Positions 1 through 10,030 of a stretch of DNA of 64,000 bases are shown here, piece by piece (position 1 is the first letter of the stretch; each line of letters starts with the position of its first letter). Under the pieces are notes generated by a model that saw nothing but the letters and a program-made list of their open reading frames with translations, searched no databases and was not told where the DNA came from. The position numbers were made by a program, and so were the translations under genes. Where the stretch lies: assembly GCA_034440575.1 (NCBI GenBank), contig JAOTOL010001659.1, forward strand, positions 2,209,001 through 2,273,000, read 5' to 3'. The stretch comes from Imbricaverruca yamaguchii. Taxonomy: Eukaryota > Arthropoda > Thecostraca > Neoverrucidae.

Positions 1-1580
1 TCGACATGCACGTCAGTCTTTTTTGAAAGCAAGCCTCAACAGTGGACGCCGTGTAGGTGTACCTTTTAGCCTACAATGATCGCCGTCCTTATCATCTGAT
101 GACCGAAACCAAATAGTGCTCACGTACACAAGATGTCTATAGAGCCTGGAATGGCGAAAAACATAATGAGGACTTACGTCTTCAAACTCCTAGTTAGGCA
201 ATGATTTTGGCCCGTCCAAATATTTTCCTAGAACGTTCGTTAGTGTTCTCATCGATTAGTGTACCAAACGACGTGCACTGCACATTGAGACACATAGCAC
301 ACGCAATATGAGCGCGTAACACATCTGATGGGTGCCTATATCCATACACTCCTCTATAGCCACATCGATAGTCTTTTATATCCACACACGTTTTGTCGCA
401 GGTTTGCGCACCATCTGAAGAGGTAGCCGTCCGGCGGAACAGGCCAGGAGTACCAGCTCTGGTGACGTCACAACACCTGCTCTAGTGACCTCACAGCACC
501 AGATCCATTGGCATCAGGTGTTCAGCTGTTCTTCGCCATGAAGTCGTCATCCTTCTCACTGCGGATTATGCGAAGGGTAAGTGGTGTCGTAATGTTGTGT
601 TTTTGTGTGGTCGTGATGGTCTAATATGCAACCCAATAGCTCACTCTGCCCTGATATACAGTTCATCTTCAATTGTTAGATCACTTTACTAATTAGTAAC
701 TAAATTGACTACTTTCGCGTTTGTGTATTTACTTACTAATTTCAATGGATAATACGTAGCAACTCAATGACAGAGAAAGCGGCTAAAAATAAATATGCAC
801 CTGTACATGTGGCATCAAGACAATCTTTATGATTGAGGTACTAGTATGATAATGCAAGGTGCAGACATCTGATAACTACAATGTAGAAACAAACGAACAA
901 ACATATTGGAGATGAGAGTTGCAGTTCACGATGTTTATGGCGACGGGAAAACAGGGAAGCATTCGCTTAGAATATGGAATAGAATGCGGTAAGCGCATTG
1001 GAATACAACACAAAGTTCTAGTGGCGGGACTACGAACCCTATTTTCAATAGCGTTGTAAGATGTCCAGACATTCCGAACATATTACTTGATATGAAGATA
1101 TAAAGGAATGTGATGAATCACAGGAGGAAATACATTTTCGTCGCTTTACTCCAAACATGAACGGATGTTTTAGAAGATTGTAACGTACAATGGATGGATA
1201 TAGCATAATATATGATGTGAGCCGGCGAACATAGCCTTGCATACTATCACGATACAACTACTAAAGGCAATAATTATATTGCATCAATATTTGTTGCTTG
1301 GGTTTTTGGCATCCCTACCAAACGTTCAAAGGAACAACAGAAAACTGGAGTAAAATATGTATCGCAGTCGAAACTTGCTGACCAATGATAATCCGAAGAA
1401 AAGAAGATATTTGATCTATTTCAAGGCGGAGGTAGAACATTGGATCCATTGCAAGTGCAATAACACTCCAGAATTCTGCGGATTGCCTACGCCCAATGCA
1501 ACAGGTAACGCTGGACTCAGAAGTGAAATACTCCAAAATGTTATCCAATCATTTTGGGGAGGTCCATCGCTGTTCCCAAA
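1..1580. other. No recognisable gene
   Basis: AT-rich DNA with only short open frames (under 95 codons) on either strand, none with a recognisable domain, codon pattern or splice context. Nothing is supported here. Confidence 0.6.
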
Positions 1581-1584
1581 GATG

Positions 1585-1662
1585 CATACATACATATACA
1601 TACATATATTTTTATATATATATATATATATATGTATATAGATATATATATATATATAAAGT
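1585..1662. repeat. TA/ATAC microsatellite
   Basis: A run of ACATAC-type units grades into alternating TA with a few G and C interruptions. It is a simple sequence repeat; no function is implied. Confidence 0.85.
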
Positions 1663-1856
1663 ATTCTAACTAGTTATTTTACTTCCAGAGTGCGTGCCGA
1701 TGAGAACAAAAAGAGCAGGTTTAATTTCGCACCATATTTGTCCTCAAATACTGGAAATTTGGAACCCCGGAAGTGCTTGAGTTTTGCCTTGTCTGCTGTT
1801 TATCGCGTTGCCAAAAACATTAAGCATGCTCCAGTTCTTGAACTTACATATGGATA

Positions 1857-1935
1857 ATCAACGACAGCTGATTTGCTTAAAAAGTTGCTTGCTGAATTGC
1901 TTAATAAAAATAAACGACAGCTTGATTTGCTTAGG
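1857..1935 (+). repeat. Imperfect direct repeat with TTGCTTA words
   Basis: The phrase AACGACAGCTGATTTGCTTA near 1860 recurs with one added base near 1913. Two further TTGCTT words lie between them. The second copy runs straight into the perfect hairpin at 1929-1971, so repeat and hairpin may be parts of one small fold-back element. That link is inference. Confidence 0.5.
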
Positions 1936-1971
1936 CCCCATGGGCTAGTTGCTAGCCCATGGGGCCTAAGC
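1929..1971. repeat. Perfect 20-bp inverted repeat with 3-nt loop
   Basis: Positions 1929-1948 and 1952-1971 are exact reverse complements (arm starts GCTTAGGCCCCATGGG), separated by TTG. As DNA this could extrude a cruciform; as RNA it would be a very stable hairpin. A perfect 20-bp stem with a 3-nt loop in AT-rich surroundings is either young or selected. No transcript is evident. Confidence 0.9.
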
Positions 1972-2395
1972 CTAGTTCCGTGAATTGGTGAACGTGTGGT
2001 TGATGTGCCAATGGCTGAGCCTGATTTCGACACCGTGGTTCACCATCTGGGATCATGGAGGACCTTTATGATTGCTGCTCCTCCAGCTTCCGGATTGTCT
2101 GCTATGACATCTCCCCTGGTGGCAATGCTAACCCATCTGATTAGCATCAACAGACTATAACTCTCGTGGTGGTAATCCTAACCCCGTGGGCAGTGGCGGC
2201 ACTTCCAGTGACGAATGTGAGGCACTTCCTCTGCAAAATTGAGTGGTAGTGATGACGGTCAAGCCATGCCGGTGGTATATGCGCCAATGCTCCCTGCCCC
2301 TATGATCGGCCAGCGATGGAGCTGAAACCGTTCAGCTGACACCTATGACTGTCGGACACTTCCGGCAGTGACACTTCTGTGCCACTGGCCGATGA

Positions 2396-2611
2396 GGGGA
2401 AGATGGCAATGACACCACTGATGTCGACGACAGTGGCTCTGAATGGGAGGAGGCGAGCGATCTGCTATGCCACAACGACCGGGACACGGGAGCATCGGCT
2501 TTTGGGAAAAATCCCTCCTTTAGGAATCGGTTGTTGGGAATATGTCCACGGATATGTGCTAAATTCCAACATATTGAGGACGCTCATCCTCCCCAACATT
2601 AGAGCACATAC
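2396..2611 (+). pseudogene. Acidic open segment, possible transposase N-terminus remnant
   Basis: This frame is open from about 2396 to a TAG near 2609 and starts with a strongly acidic, Ser/Asp-rich stretch (GNDTTDVDDSGSEWEE). A second acidic frame (GSDTSVPLADEG) lies just upstream in a different phase, which suggests a frameshift. Acidic N-termini of this style occur in piggyBac/PGBD-type transposases, but no catalytic domain is visible, so that label is inference. A PLE interrupts the region at 2669; another acidic segment follows the insertion (4123-4275, starting DADTSDADS). It could equally be chance low-complexity sequence. Confidence 0.2.
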
Positions 2612-2656
2612 ACGGTGCGGATAAGAACGGCGCTGAAGAAGCTGACAATAGCTGAC

Positions 2657-2668
2657 GGAGCAGTTGAG
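2657..2668. repeat. Left 12-bp target-site duplication of PLE
   Basis: GGAGCAGTTGAG at 2657-2668 is repeated exactly at 4106-4117, bracketing the Penelope-like insertion. Confidence 0.7.
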
Positions 2669-2740
2669 TAATACAACGAAGAATGGCTCTTAAGTGCTCC
2701 GGGGTTTTAGACATTGCGTAAGACAAAATGTACGACCCTC

Positions 2741-3208
2741 AATATACCAAAAGGTGCTGAGTTTACATCAAAAGTAGCGTTAGGGATTATGCTATGTTAC
2801 TCAACGTTTCGGCCAGGGGCCATCGTCAGGAGTGATATAAAAAATGGCAGGGTTGACAATTGAAGAAAAAAACGCGGGAAAAAGCGTGCAAAAATACACG
2901 TAAATCACAGAAAAGCACCCTCATTGATGCAGACACTTCACGAAACTCTAAACCAGAAATAAACTAGGTCAAGATAGAATCCTCTGAGGAAGCCCGAGCC
3001 GATGGTCCATATACATATCGACACATACATGCACGCACATATATAGACATATATCGAATGTAACGCGTAATACATAAAATATAATTTATGTTTATGTAAT
3101 TTTATGTGATATACCAAGACGTCGTTTGCGTGTTTAGTTGCGGCCGTAGATTACGTATGTGTAGAGATTCGAGGACCTGCAGATAAGCGTTGTCCCTGGC
3201 TGTTGCTA
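2741..3208 (-). repeat. PLE left inverted arm (pLTR-like)
   Basis: Reverse complement of 3641-4104 over its whole length with scattered substitutions and small indels. Read on the minus strand it gives the C-terminal endonuclease codons, the 3' untranslated region, an AT/GT-rich stretch and the hammerhead-like motif. Confidence 0.9.
2795..2838 (-). ncRNA. Hammerhead-ribozyme-like motif, left arm
   Basis: The minus-strand copy of the motif at 4006-4050. The core words CTGACGA and CCGAAACGTT are intact, as is the self-complementary GGCC-CCT-GGCC between them. See the right-arm entry for the fold and its caveat. Confidence 0.45.
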
Positions 3209-3290
3209 GTTAGGGTTTAAATGCTAGTTGTTAGTTTAAATGCTAGTTTGCTAGTTGCTAGTTGCTAGTTTAAATGCTAGTTGCTTGTTT
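3205..3290. repeat. Short TAAATGCTAGTTG tandem repeat inside PLE
   Basis: About four irregular copies of a TTTAAATGCTAGTTG word with extra GCTAGTT units sit at the junction between the left arm and the endonuclease frame. The ATG of the frame at 3274 lies inside this repeat, so the first ~8 residues come from repeat sequence and not from the ancestral protein. Confidence 0.75.
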
Positions 3291-3747
3291 AAATCATGTT
3301 AGGGTAGCCTGGACTAGCGGACCTACACTGAAATCTTACCTGGTCCGCTCAGCCCTGGAATTGTCGCCATGCCCTGCTGGTAGACGAACGTGCCACACCT
3401 GTAGCAACGGGCTCAAAGGTAGATGCACGCGAAAAAACGTAGTTTATAAAATAACGTTCAACCGCTGTCTTGGAATATTTTATGTCGGAGAAACCAAGCG
3501 TAGCATCAGGGATAGGTACAATGAGCACTTGGGAGATGCCAGACTTCGGAGAGAATACTCACCTTTAGGCGAACACATGATCGACAAACATTCTAACATG
3601 GAACACAGCGACACTAACACAAACTTCAAAGTAGAAATTATAGCAACAGCCAGGGACAACGCTGATCTGAAGGTCCTCGAATCTCTACACATGCGTAATC
3701 TACGGCCGCAACTAAACACGCAAACGACGTCTTGGTATATCACATAA
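3274..3747 (+). CDS. GIY-YIG endonuclease domain of a Penelope-like element
   Basis: An intact 157-residue frame. Residues 13-31 (WTSGPTLKSYLVRSALEL) match the linker that precedes the endonuclease in PLE polyproteins. Cysteines 33, 40, 43 and 51 form the zinc-binding cluster typical of PLE endonucleases. The GIY-YIG core follows: VVYKI at 56-60, FYVGET at 69-74, the basic helix with Arg81 and His85 (RDRYNEH), and the likely metal-binding Glu136 in KVLESLHMRNLRPQLNT. The enzyme would nick target DNA during retrotransposition. The reverse transcriptase normally fused upstream is missing, so this is a 5'-truncated remnant. The ATG at 3274 lies in a repeat and may be fortuitous. All visible catalytic positions are kept, so the insertion is probably fairly recent. 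Confidence 0.85.
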   Translation: MLVACLNHVRVAWTSGPTLKSYLVRSALELSPCPAGRRTCHTCSNGLKGRCTRKNVVYKITFNRCLGIFYVGETKRSIRDRYNEHLGDARLRREYSPLGEHMIDKHSNMEHSDTNTNFKVEIIATARDNADLKVLESLHMRNLRPQLNTQTTSWYIT

Positions 3748-4104
3748 AATTACTTAAACACAAATTATATTTTATGTATTACGCGTTACATTCTATATAT
3801 GTCTATATATGTGCGTGCATGTATGTGTCGATATGTATATGGACCATCGGCTCGGGCTTCCCCAGAGGATTCTATCTTGACCTAGTTTATTTCTGGTTTG
3901 GAGTTTCTTGAAGTGTCTGCATCAATGAGAATGCTTTTCTGTGATTCACGTGTATTTTTGCACGCATTTTCCCCGCGTTTTTTTATTGTTAACCCTGCCA
4001 TTTTTTATATCACTCCTGACGATGGCCCCTGGCCGAAACGTTGAGTAATATAGCATAATCCCTAACGCTACTTTTGATGTAAACCCAGCACCTCCTGGTA
4101 TATT
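3641..4104 (+). repeat. PLE right inverted arm (pLTR-like)
   Basis: Begins inside the endonuclease frame (about residue 123), runs through its stop and 3' untranslated region, and ends one base before the right target duplication. It is the reverse complement of 2741-3208. Confidence 0.9.
4006..4050 (+). ncRNA. Hammerhead-ribozyme-like motif, right arm
   Basis: ACTC (4012-4015) and GAGT (4043-4046) form stem I, extended by TAT/ATA after one mismatch. CTGACGA (4016-4022) is the first core strand, GGCC-CCT-GGCC forms stem II, and GAAACGTT supplies the second core strand with a palindromic ACGT in place of a closed stem III. PLEs are known to carry minimal type I hammerheads with very short stem III that can act as dimers, and this fits. 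One extra T between CTGACGA and stem II departs from the textbook core, so self-cleavage cannot be assumed. Confidence 0.5.
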
Positions 4105-4105
4105 G

Positions 4106-4117
4106 GGAGCAGTTGAG
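4106..4117. repeat. Right 12-bp target-site duplication of PLE
   Basis: Exact copy of 2657-2668 (GGAGCAGTTGAG), one base beyond the right arm. Confidence 0.7.
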
Positions 4118-4122
4118 AACTG

Positions 4123-4544
4123 GATGCTGACACCAGCGACGCTGATTCTATATTAGTGACACGGGTGATACACAAACACGACGATGCCAGGACCCAGTGG
4201 CACATCCAGTGGCTAGTCATAGACCAAGACTACTCGCGAAATGTTCAACTTTCTAATGCAAGCAAAACGTTGTGATGCCTTTGGTATTGGAAGCTGGACA
4301 GAATCGAGTGTTTACCATGTCCAACATACTTAATGCTTGGATTGCTAAGATTACAACATACTGGCACATCAGTGTCTCCGATTTGGCTAAGGTCAACCGT
4401 GGGAAGATTGGGATGAATCTGACGATTTTTGGAACAGATTGCACTAATGAAAATGTATTCAGTGTCACCAAGCCAAAACCAAGGCAAAAATGTTTTCTCC
4501 CTTCGTCGAGAAGGTCGAAAAAAGAAGCTCGTAATTGTCGATAA
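4123..4544 (+). pseudogene. Unrecognised open segments downstream of PLE
   Basis: An acidic segment opens at 4123 (DADTSDADS) and stops at 4273-4275. A second frame (ATG at 4275, about 89 codons, to 4544) follows at once and ends in a basic Lys/Arg-rich tail. They may continue the acidic unit at 2396-2611 that the PLE split. I recognise no family, and both could be chance. Confidence 0.2.
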
Positions 4545-4545
4545 C

Positions 4546-7043
4546 TAATATTTTCCCAAAACAATGTTAAATATTATCGATGTTTCCAAACATAATTTCG
4601 AACGGCTGAGGACATCTGAAACGAAATAAACACGAAAAATACACTAGTTTAATCATGTTTTATGTGCAATAGTCTGTTAGCACCCCGATCGCTTTCGATC
4701 TGCATTCGGTCGTGACGTATTTGATCATATTTTGCCTACGCTAATGTCCAATACGTATTTGAAATCTGCATCGCAATTTCGGGCCATAATTGTCCAGATC
4801 TAGGTTTCTGAACATTCATTATTAGTGACAATGTTCTTCGTCGAACGATATCTTTATCGTTTAAACATCAAATTGAACTATTGATCGAATCTAAAGTCAC
4901 CTTTCACAAGTTTTATGTTTTACCTTGATAACTTATCTATTCAATCATATTTCCGTTTTCACGGTATATTTTGCTGCTTGCTCAGGAACGATGCTTCGAT
5001 GTACACCCAAAAACGGCATTGAGGTGATGTCATCGCATGTCTGACCCGCCCTACCTCTGTTACCTTAATCAACTGGAGCTCTTTTATTTCCAAATATGCA
5101 CTCATCAATTGCCAATAAGTGTGCAAAATTGTAAAGCATCATCCTGCACGGATTACGAGTTATTCCGGAACAAACAGAAACCTCGGGGATAAAAACTTAC
5201 CCTCTGCTCATATTGCTTGAGCTAGGACGTGCGCATTCCTAGTTAATTCACTCGGAGGTATGTATCGTCTTGCAACCTTATGTTTTTGCACCCCTCACCA
5301 CGCTATTTTCATTCAAGTCGAGCATATATATATTTCAAATAAGAGGTGTCATGCCCATGCAAGATTGTGCTTGGCCGGCCCAGCCAGTACCGAGCAGGGC
5401 CGCTCCTCCAGCCGACGGTTAAGTGGGCACTTCGTCATGCCACGCTGCATGCACGTCTCGCGCCCGGGCCTGGTCAGTGTTCGTCTGATGGATGGTGCCG
5501 CTCAGAATTGTTATATGAGGTCAACTTTACCACACTGAGCCGGAACGCTGAGACAAGCAGGGCGGCACGGCACACCTTGGTACCTGTGCTAACTCGACAG
5601 TTCGACATGGTGTGTTGATTCGGTCGCGATGTTTCGCCACGTCTCCAAGGCAGCGTGGGGGAGGAGTGAGGGAGAGGCAGGGGGGATTGTGGCGTCGCCT
5701 CCAGGGCTTCCAAGCGGAGAGCGCTGACTTCATGAAAGGAGCATCCGGGGAGCTGTCCGTGACACGATTGTGCGATTTATGGACGAGTTGTATACTTCGA
5801 GTCACTGGTACGCTCCAATGTCGGCCTAAATGCAATTTTTGCTGAGCATCGGATAAGTTCACCGCCAATCTTTTCCGGTGTGAAAACGTCAACTGATGCA
5901 CACATGAAATGCTTAGCACATTATTTCTTCTCATACTTGGATACCAACAGTGTGCGGCGTGCTATACTCCGATTCATTGGTCGAGAGTGATAGAAGTGCA
6001 AGATGTTCATCCCACTTTGAAAGTTTCATGAATTGTACATGAGAAAGCTATTTTGTTGTATCTCAGAGAAAGGACTGTAAGTTTAGTTTCAGCGGCAAAA
6101 TAATCATCAACATAACTCAGAAGTCGAAAGGACAAAATAAAGGTCATCAAGATCACCAAAGACACAAAATCAAGGTAAAAGGTCGCTCCATCAGGTTTTC
6201 CAAGCAGTAGCATAACAGCCATCGCACGCAAGTTTTCCGTGGTCGAGAAGAAAATATTTTGCGGCATGGGATTTGCTATGGAGGAGAGGTGAGGGGATGG
6301 ATCCAGATCTTATCAAGATGGTGCTAATTATTATCTGAATAAATTGCAATAGTATTGCAACGTCAAATAACTCACAATTTTAAGATGGCAATGGGATTTT
6401 GAATTACCATGAGGTTGAAGTTTGGATTCGGAATAAAATCTGAAGTGAATATCGCTACTTTCCTCTTTTGAGAGCAACGTGCTTCGAGGCGCATTTACAG
6501 ATTATGTATATACAAAATATGTTCTTCAGCGCTATGCATTTACAGTTCTACGGGCGCTCACGAATTTCAGCAGCAGGTGTGAAATTGGCCAGTGTAGCCA
6601 CCTGTTGCTGAGGTATGGCCAAACATTGTTCCTGTTGGTTATGGCGATCACTCATGGCTGAAATTGGCGCTGCCAACGCCACCACCAGCACCAGAGTTTA
6701 GAATAGAAACTGATGCGGGTCAAGCTGGCAGCTTATTCATCTTCGCACTGAAATTGCCCTTTCCGTCCCAGATATCCACCACATAGGAATTCTTGGGTTT
6801 GCTTGAAAATTGCTGTTTACCTCGATCTTGACGTGGTGGTTGTCATGTGCACACAACTCGAGAAGGGGGTTCATAAGCAGCCTAATTTATCGATTTGAAG
6901 TATTTCTAGCATACCCGGCAGTCATACTACTATTGTATATGAATATGAAATGATACAGAATTTAGTGTCAAAGCAAATTAACGTCATATATTTTACGGAC
7001 AAAATTATGACCTGAAACCCTGCACCTGGCAGAACACGACCTA
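4546..7043. other. No recognisable gene
   Basis: Mostly AT-rich. A more GC-balanced patch at 5340-5940 has several mutually overlapping frames on both strands (the longest is 135 codons on minus, 5527-5934), which is the pattern of stop-poor composition and not of a gene. Nothing is supported. Confidence 0.55.
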
Positions 7044-7815
7044 TTAACACGCGCCCTGGAGTGCCTCTGAAAATTGCGCACACTGGAGGGGGGAAATCAC
7101 CATAAGATCTCGGCTCCTATCAAAGCTGGAGCAACGAAATTCGCAGGGTGGATGGGCACGATAGTGAACTCTATTATGCGCAAACTTCTTGACCTTAGAT
7201 CAATGTCTTCGAGGTCAAATGAGGTCAGAATATAAAAATGTCTCGTTTTGCGTGGCTTGGCTTGTCATTGGCTCCGTTGGGCGGTTTGACACAATCGGCT
7301 TCGCAAAGAAAGGAGTGAAATACATGAAGAAAGTCTGGAAACGCTTAGGCACACAATGACAAACAGTACATTTCCGGATGTGTAGTGAGTAACATACAAA
7401 GTGACATCAATCGCATGACAACATTCCAGTTGACCAAGCTTGGTTCGATTGGCCTGTCATGAACGTGACCTGACTTGACCTCGGCGAACTAACATGACTT
7501 CTGAATTATATAGCATAACAATATGCATCAAATAAGTCGCTATTGTTGTCAAGAACCACCCCGTTTTGTCGAGATACGGGAAGCCCATCAGCGCCGATTT
7601 TAGTGGTCTGGCGCTGCAATTTTATTTTAATTTAACGGCCCCTAACTTGAAATATTTTCGGTCGACTTTTGTTTTTCGCACCTTAAGCAATGAGTCGGCC
7701 ATTTCTAACCAGGAACACAAACAATAGCGTAAATCGGCCGGTATAATATGGAATTATGTACGAAAAATTGGAGGGGTGGGTGGATTTCGCCATCCCCCTC
7801 CAGGGTGTGTGTTAA
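7044..7815 (+). mobile_element. TTAA-flanked inverted-repeat element, family A, copy 1
   Basis: Bounded by TTAA at 7044-7047 and 7812-7815. The left end reads CACGCGCCCTGGAG inward; the right end reads CCCTCCAGGGTGTGTG outward, its diverged reverse complement. Without the TTAAs the body is ~764 bp and matches 61143-61837 in the opposite orientation along its whole length, including the block GACCTGACTTGACCTCGG. There is no coding capacity. TTAA target duplication with inverted ends is the hallmark of piggyBac-type elements, so I infer a non-autonomous piggyBac-like MITE. Confidence 0.75.
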
Positions 7816-8178
7816 CCTGTCATGAACTTGACCTGACTTGACTTCGGTGACTTGACATGACTGTGAAATAATATAGCATAACAATGTACATCAAACAAGT
7901 CCCTACTTTTGCCAAAAACATTTCTTTTTTGTCAATATACGGGAAGCACATCAACGCCGATATTCGTGGTCTGGCGCGGAATATTTTTTAATTCAGTGAC
8001 CTCTAACTCGAAATATTTTCTGTCGAATTTTACTTTTCTTACTTTAAGCACCGCGCCGATCATTTTTAAGCAGGTATACAAACAAGGGCGTACATCAGCC
8101 TGCAAAATCTGGAGTTATCTACGAAAAACCGGAGGGGTGGGCGTATTTCGCCCCCGCCCCCTCCAGGGCTCGTGTTAA
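7812..8178 (+). mobile_element. Family A right-half copy abutting copy 1
   Basis: Starts at the TTAA that ends copy 1 and repeats only the right half of the element, beginning CCTGTCATGAACTTGACC and ending CTCCAGGGCTCGTG-TTAA (8175-8178). The half begins exactly where the full copy at 61 kb has an internal TTAA (CCATTAACCTG). The two units are thus head-to-tail with one shared TTAA. Confidence 0.7.
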
Positions 8179-9139
8179 TCGCCATGAGCCGACTGAGACA
8201 TAGCCTCCAAGGTTGCCAGGCTGGGCTTCTCATGAACCTAAGCATTGGTAAACAAGTAACATTTAAACCAGACATCATGGTGCCAATCGGTTCTTTTCAG
8301 CATTTGTGTGCACACTGATCAGCTCATGGAGAAATACATGCTCACGAGTTCCCAGAACAATCGCATTAATTCAGCGTCGATGTCCAATTACATTTGAACT
8401 CAGCTACCGCAGCTATGTATGCATGCCTTTCTTATTTTGTGTGTCCATGGTGGGCAGTTAGCCGATCTTTATATGTGCATCATGCTTCCGGCTGATCCGA
8501 ATAGTTCAACTCAGTGACCTTTAGCTTTGGATATGTCAGCCGAACATGGACCTTTGTTTAGATGGTGCCCTCCGGCGAAAGCAAAGAACACATATACTAC
8601 CCCATTGCAATTGAGACCATATTTATCGGCGTCGTGATCGCCCATATCTCACAAGAATCAAAGTTCCAGGGATAAGCCAACTCTGTTTGTCCACCTCACT
8701 GAGCATGACAGTTAGCAGGATAACTTTTTCAAATACAATTTGTGTACATCCGAGTATTGAACATTTTGTATTTGCATACGCTCCAATCACATATATAAAT
8801 GCACACGAGTAGGCAGTGCAAAACCCACATAAGTGAATCGAGGAAATGATCGTGGACATTTAGTGAAATTGTAAAAATCACTCATGACCTGAGTTTGTGA
8901 CAACCGAAGCAAGCCACTAACGCCAGTCCAAAGGAGAAATGGACAGTCCGATTCCATTGCCTGACACAAGCATCGTGTGTGCAACATTCATCAAAACTGT
9001 GGAGGTCCGGTTATTGATCATTAAGCGTACAGGTCCTCTTCAGGTCATTGACAGAGAAGCCAAACTGAAACTTCAACACGCTCTGTCAACCGAATCTGGA
9101 ATATAATTGAGGATGTAGTGAACCTGTTGCAGTCCACCG
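8179..9139. other. No recognisable gene
   Basis: Short frames only. No domain, repeat or RNA signal recognised. Confidence 0.55.
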
Positions 9140-9725
9140 TTGATGTTGTCCCTTGTTGATGAAGATCTAAAAACAAACTGCGCAACATGCACAGCCCTAC
9201 ACATTTTACTCTCATTGAGAGGTATAATTAAGTTCCTCTTGGGGAAAGTCTCCTCGTGGCATGTAGCTTTCAAGAGCACTTTAGATCACATATATCTGTG
9301 TCATGAAAACAGACCAATTATTTTGTCGGACTCGACGGAGTGGCACCGTTCTGTGTTGCACTTCTAAATCCAGGAAGATCTCTCGTAATCCCATCGAACA
9401 CCTCAAGAGGCAGACGAATGACCTAACTGACGTTGCCAACAAATATGCAGGTAGTAAATCGGACCTCAAGCGTATCACAGGCCAGCACCAGCCGGGGTAT
9501 ATGTACGGAAATGTGAAAACACATAAGGCAGGTAACTCATTGCGCCCTATAATATCGCAAACACCACTCCCGACTTACCACCTTGCAAAACGTCTGACCA
9601 CTGTGCTATCACCATTCTTGCTGCTTACGTACACTGAAAACGAATTTACCCCTGGCTCGCGGGTTAACCCGCAAATCGTGGGGTGTCTGTACACAGCCGA
9701 TTCCATCCCCATCAGACCATGGTAA
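9140..9725 (+). pseudogene. Penelope-like reverse transcriptase fragment, frameshifted
   Basis: From 9303 a 140-codon frame holds the block GYMYGNVKTHKAGNSLRPII followed by an alternative-rich helix with LAKRL and VLSPF, which is the conserved N-terminal core of PLE reverse transcriptases (YG-x-K-x-H-K-x-G-x-x-LRPI). Just upstream, in another phase (9140-9367), ENRPIILSDSTEW looks like the preceding part of the protein, so the gene is broken by a frameshift near 9340-9370. The catalytic Asp-containing motifs are absent; similarity ends near 9650. It is a dead fragment with neither endonuclease nor arms nearby. Confidence 0.65.
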
Positions 9726-9796
9726 AGCAACTCTCATATTGCGGATTTAGTTACACCAGAACGACGGGCTTACCTTTTTTTACTCTTCGTGCCAGG

Positions 9797-9895
9797 GTTA
9801 CTCTTTATCGGTCACTCTTAACTTATGAGTTACTCTTTATCAGCTACTCTTAACTTACGAGGTACTCTTCACTGACTACACTTCATCGAATGGTT
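9797..9895 (+). repeat. Three degenerate 32-bp tandem units
   Basis: GTTACTCTTTATC...CTCTTAACTTA occurs twice 32 bp apart and a third decayed unit follows. A small, old minisatellite. Confidence 0.5.
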
Positions 9896-10030
9896 ACACA
9901 TCCTGATAACTCACGGTCACAGAGTTGCCCCTTCGCTGTTACCCTTCATCGAAGTGCTTCTCTCAAACATCTACCCTTCTTCATGGGCTACTCTATTGTC
10001 ATTGCTCCTCGTCTGGTGGTTATATTATAA

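Larger units (their letters stand above)
2669..4105 (+). mobile_element. Truncated Penelope-like element with inverted arms
   Basis: An insertion of about 1.44 kb bounded by a 12-bp direct repeat. It consists of a left arm (2741-3208) that is the reverse complement of the right arm (3641-4104) with a few mismatches and indels, a short TTTAAATGCTAG-type repeat (about 3209-3290), a GIY-YIG endonuclease frame (3274-3747), and the right arm. The right arm begins inside the endonuclease gene, so the left arm carries an antisense copy of its last ~35 codons. No reverse transcriptase is present. PLEs are known for pseudo-LTR arrangements in direct or inverted order, and this fits an inverted one joined to a 5'-truncated copy. 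The 2669-2740 segment outside the left arm has no partner on the right. Confidence 0.8.

Noticed and set aside
5527..5934. 135-codon minus-strand gene
   Set aside because: Several other frames are open over the same GC-balanced DNA and no domain is visible.
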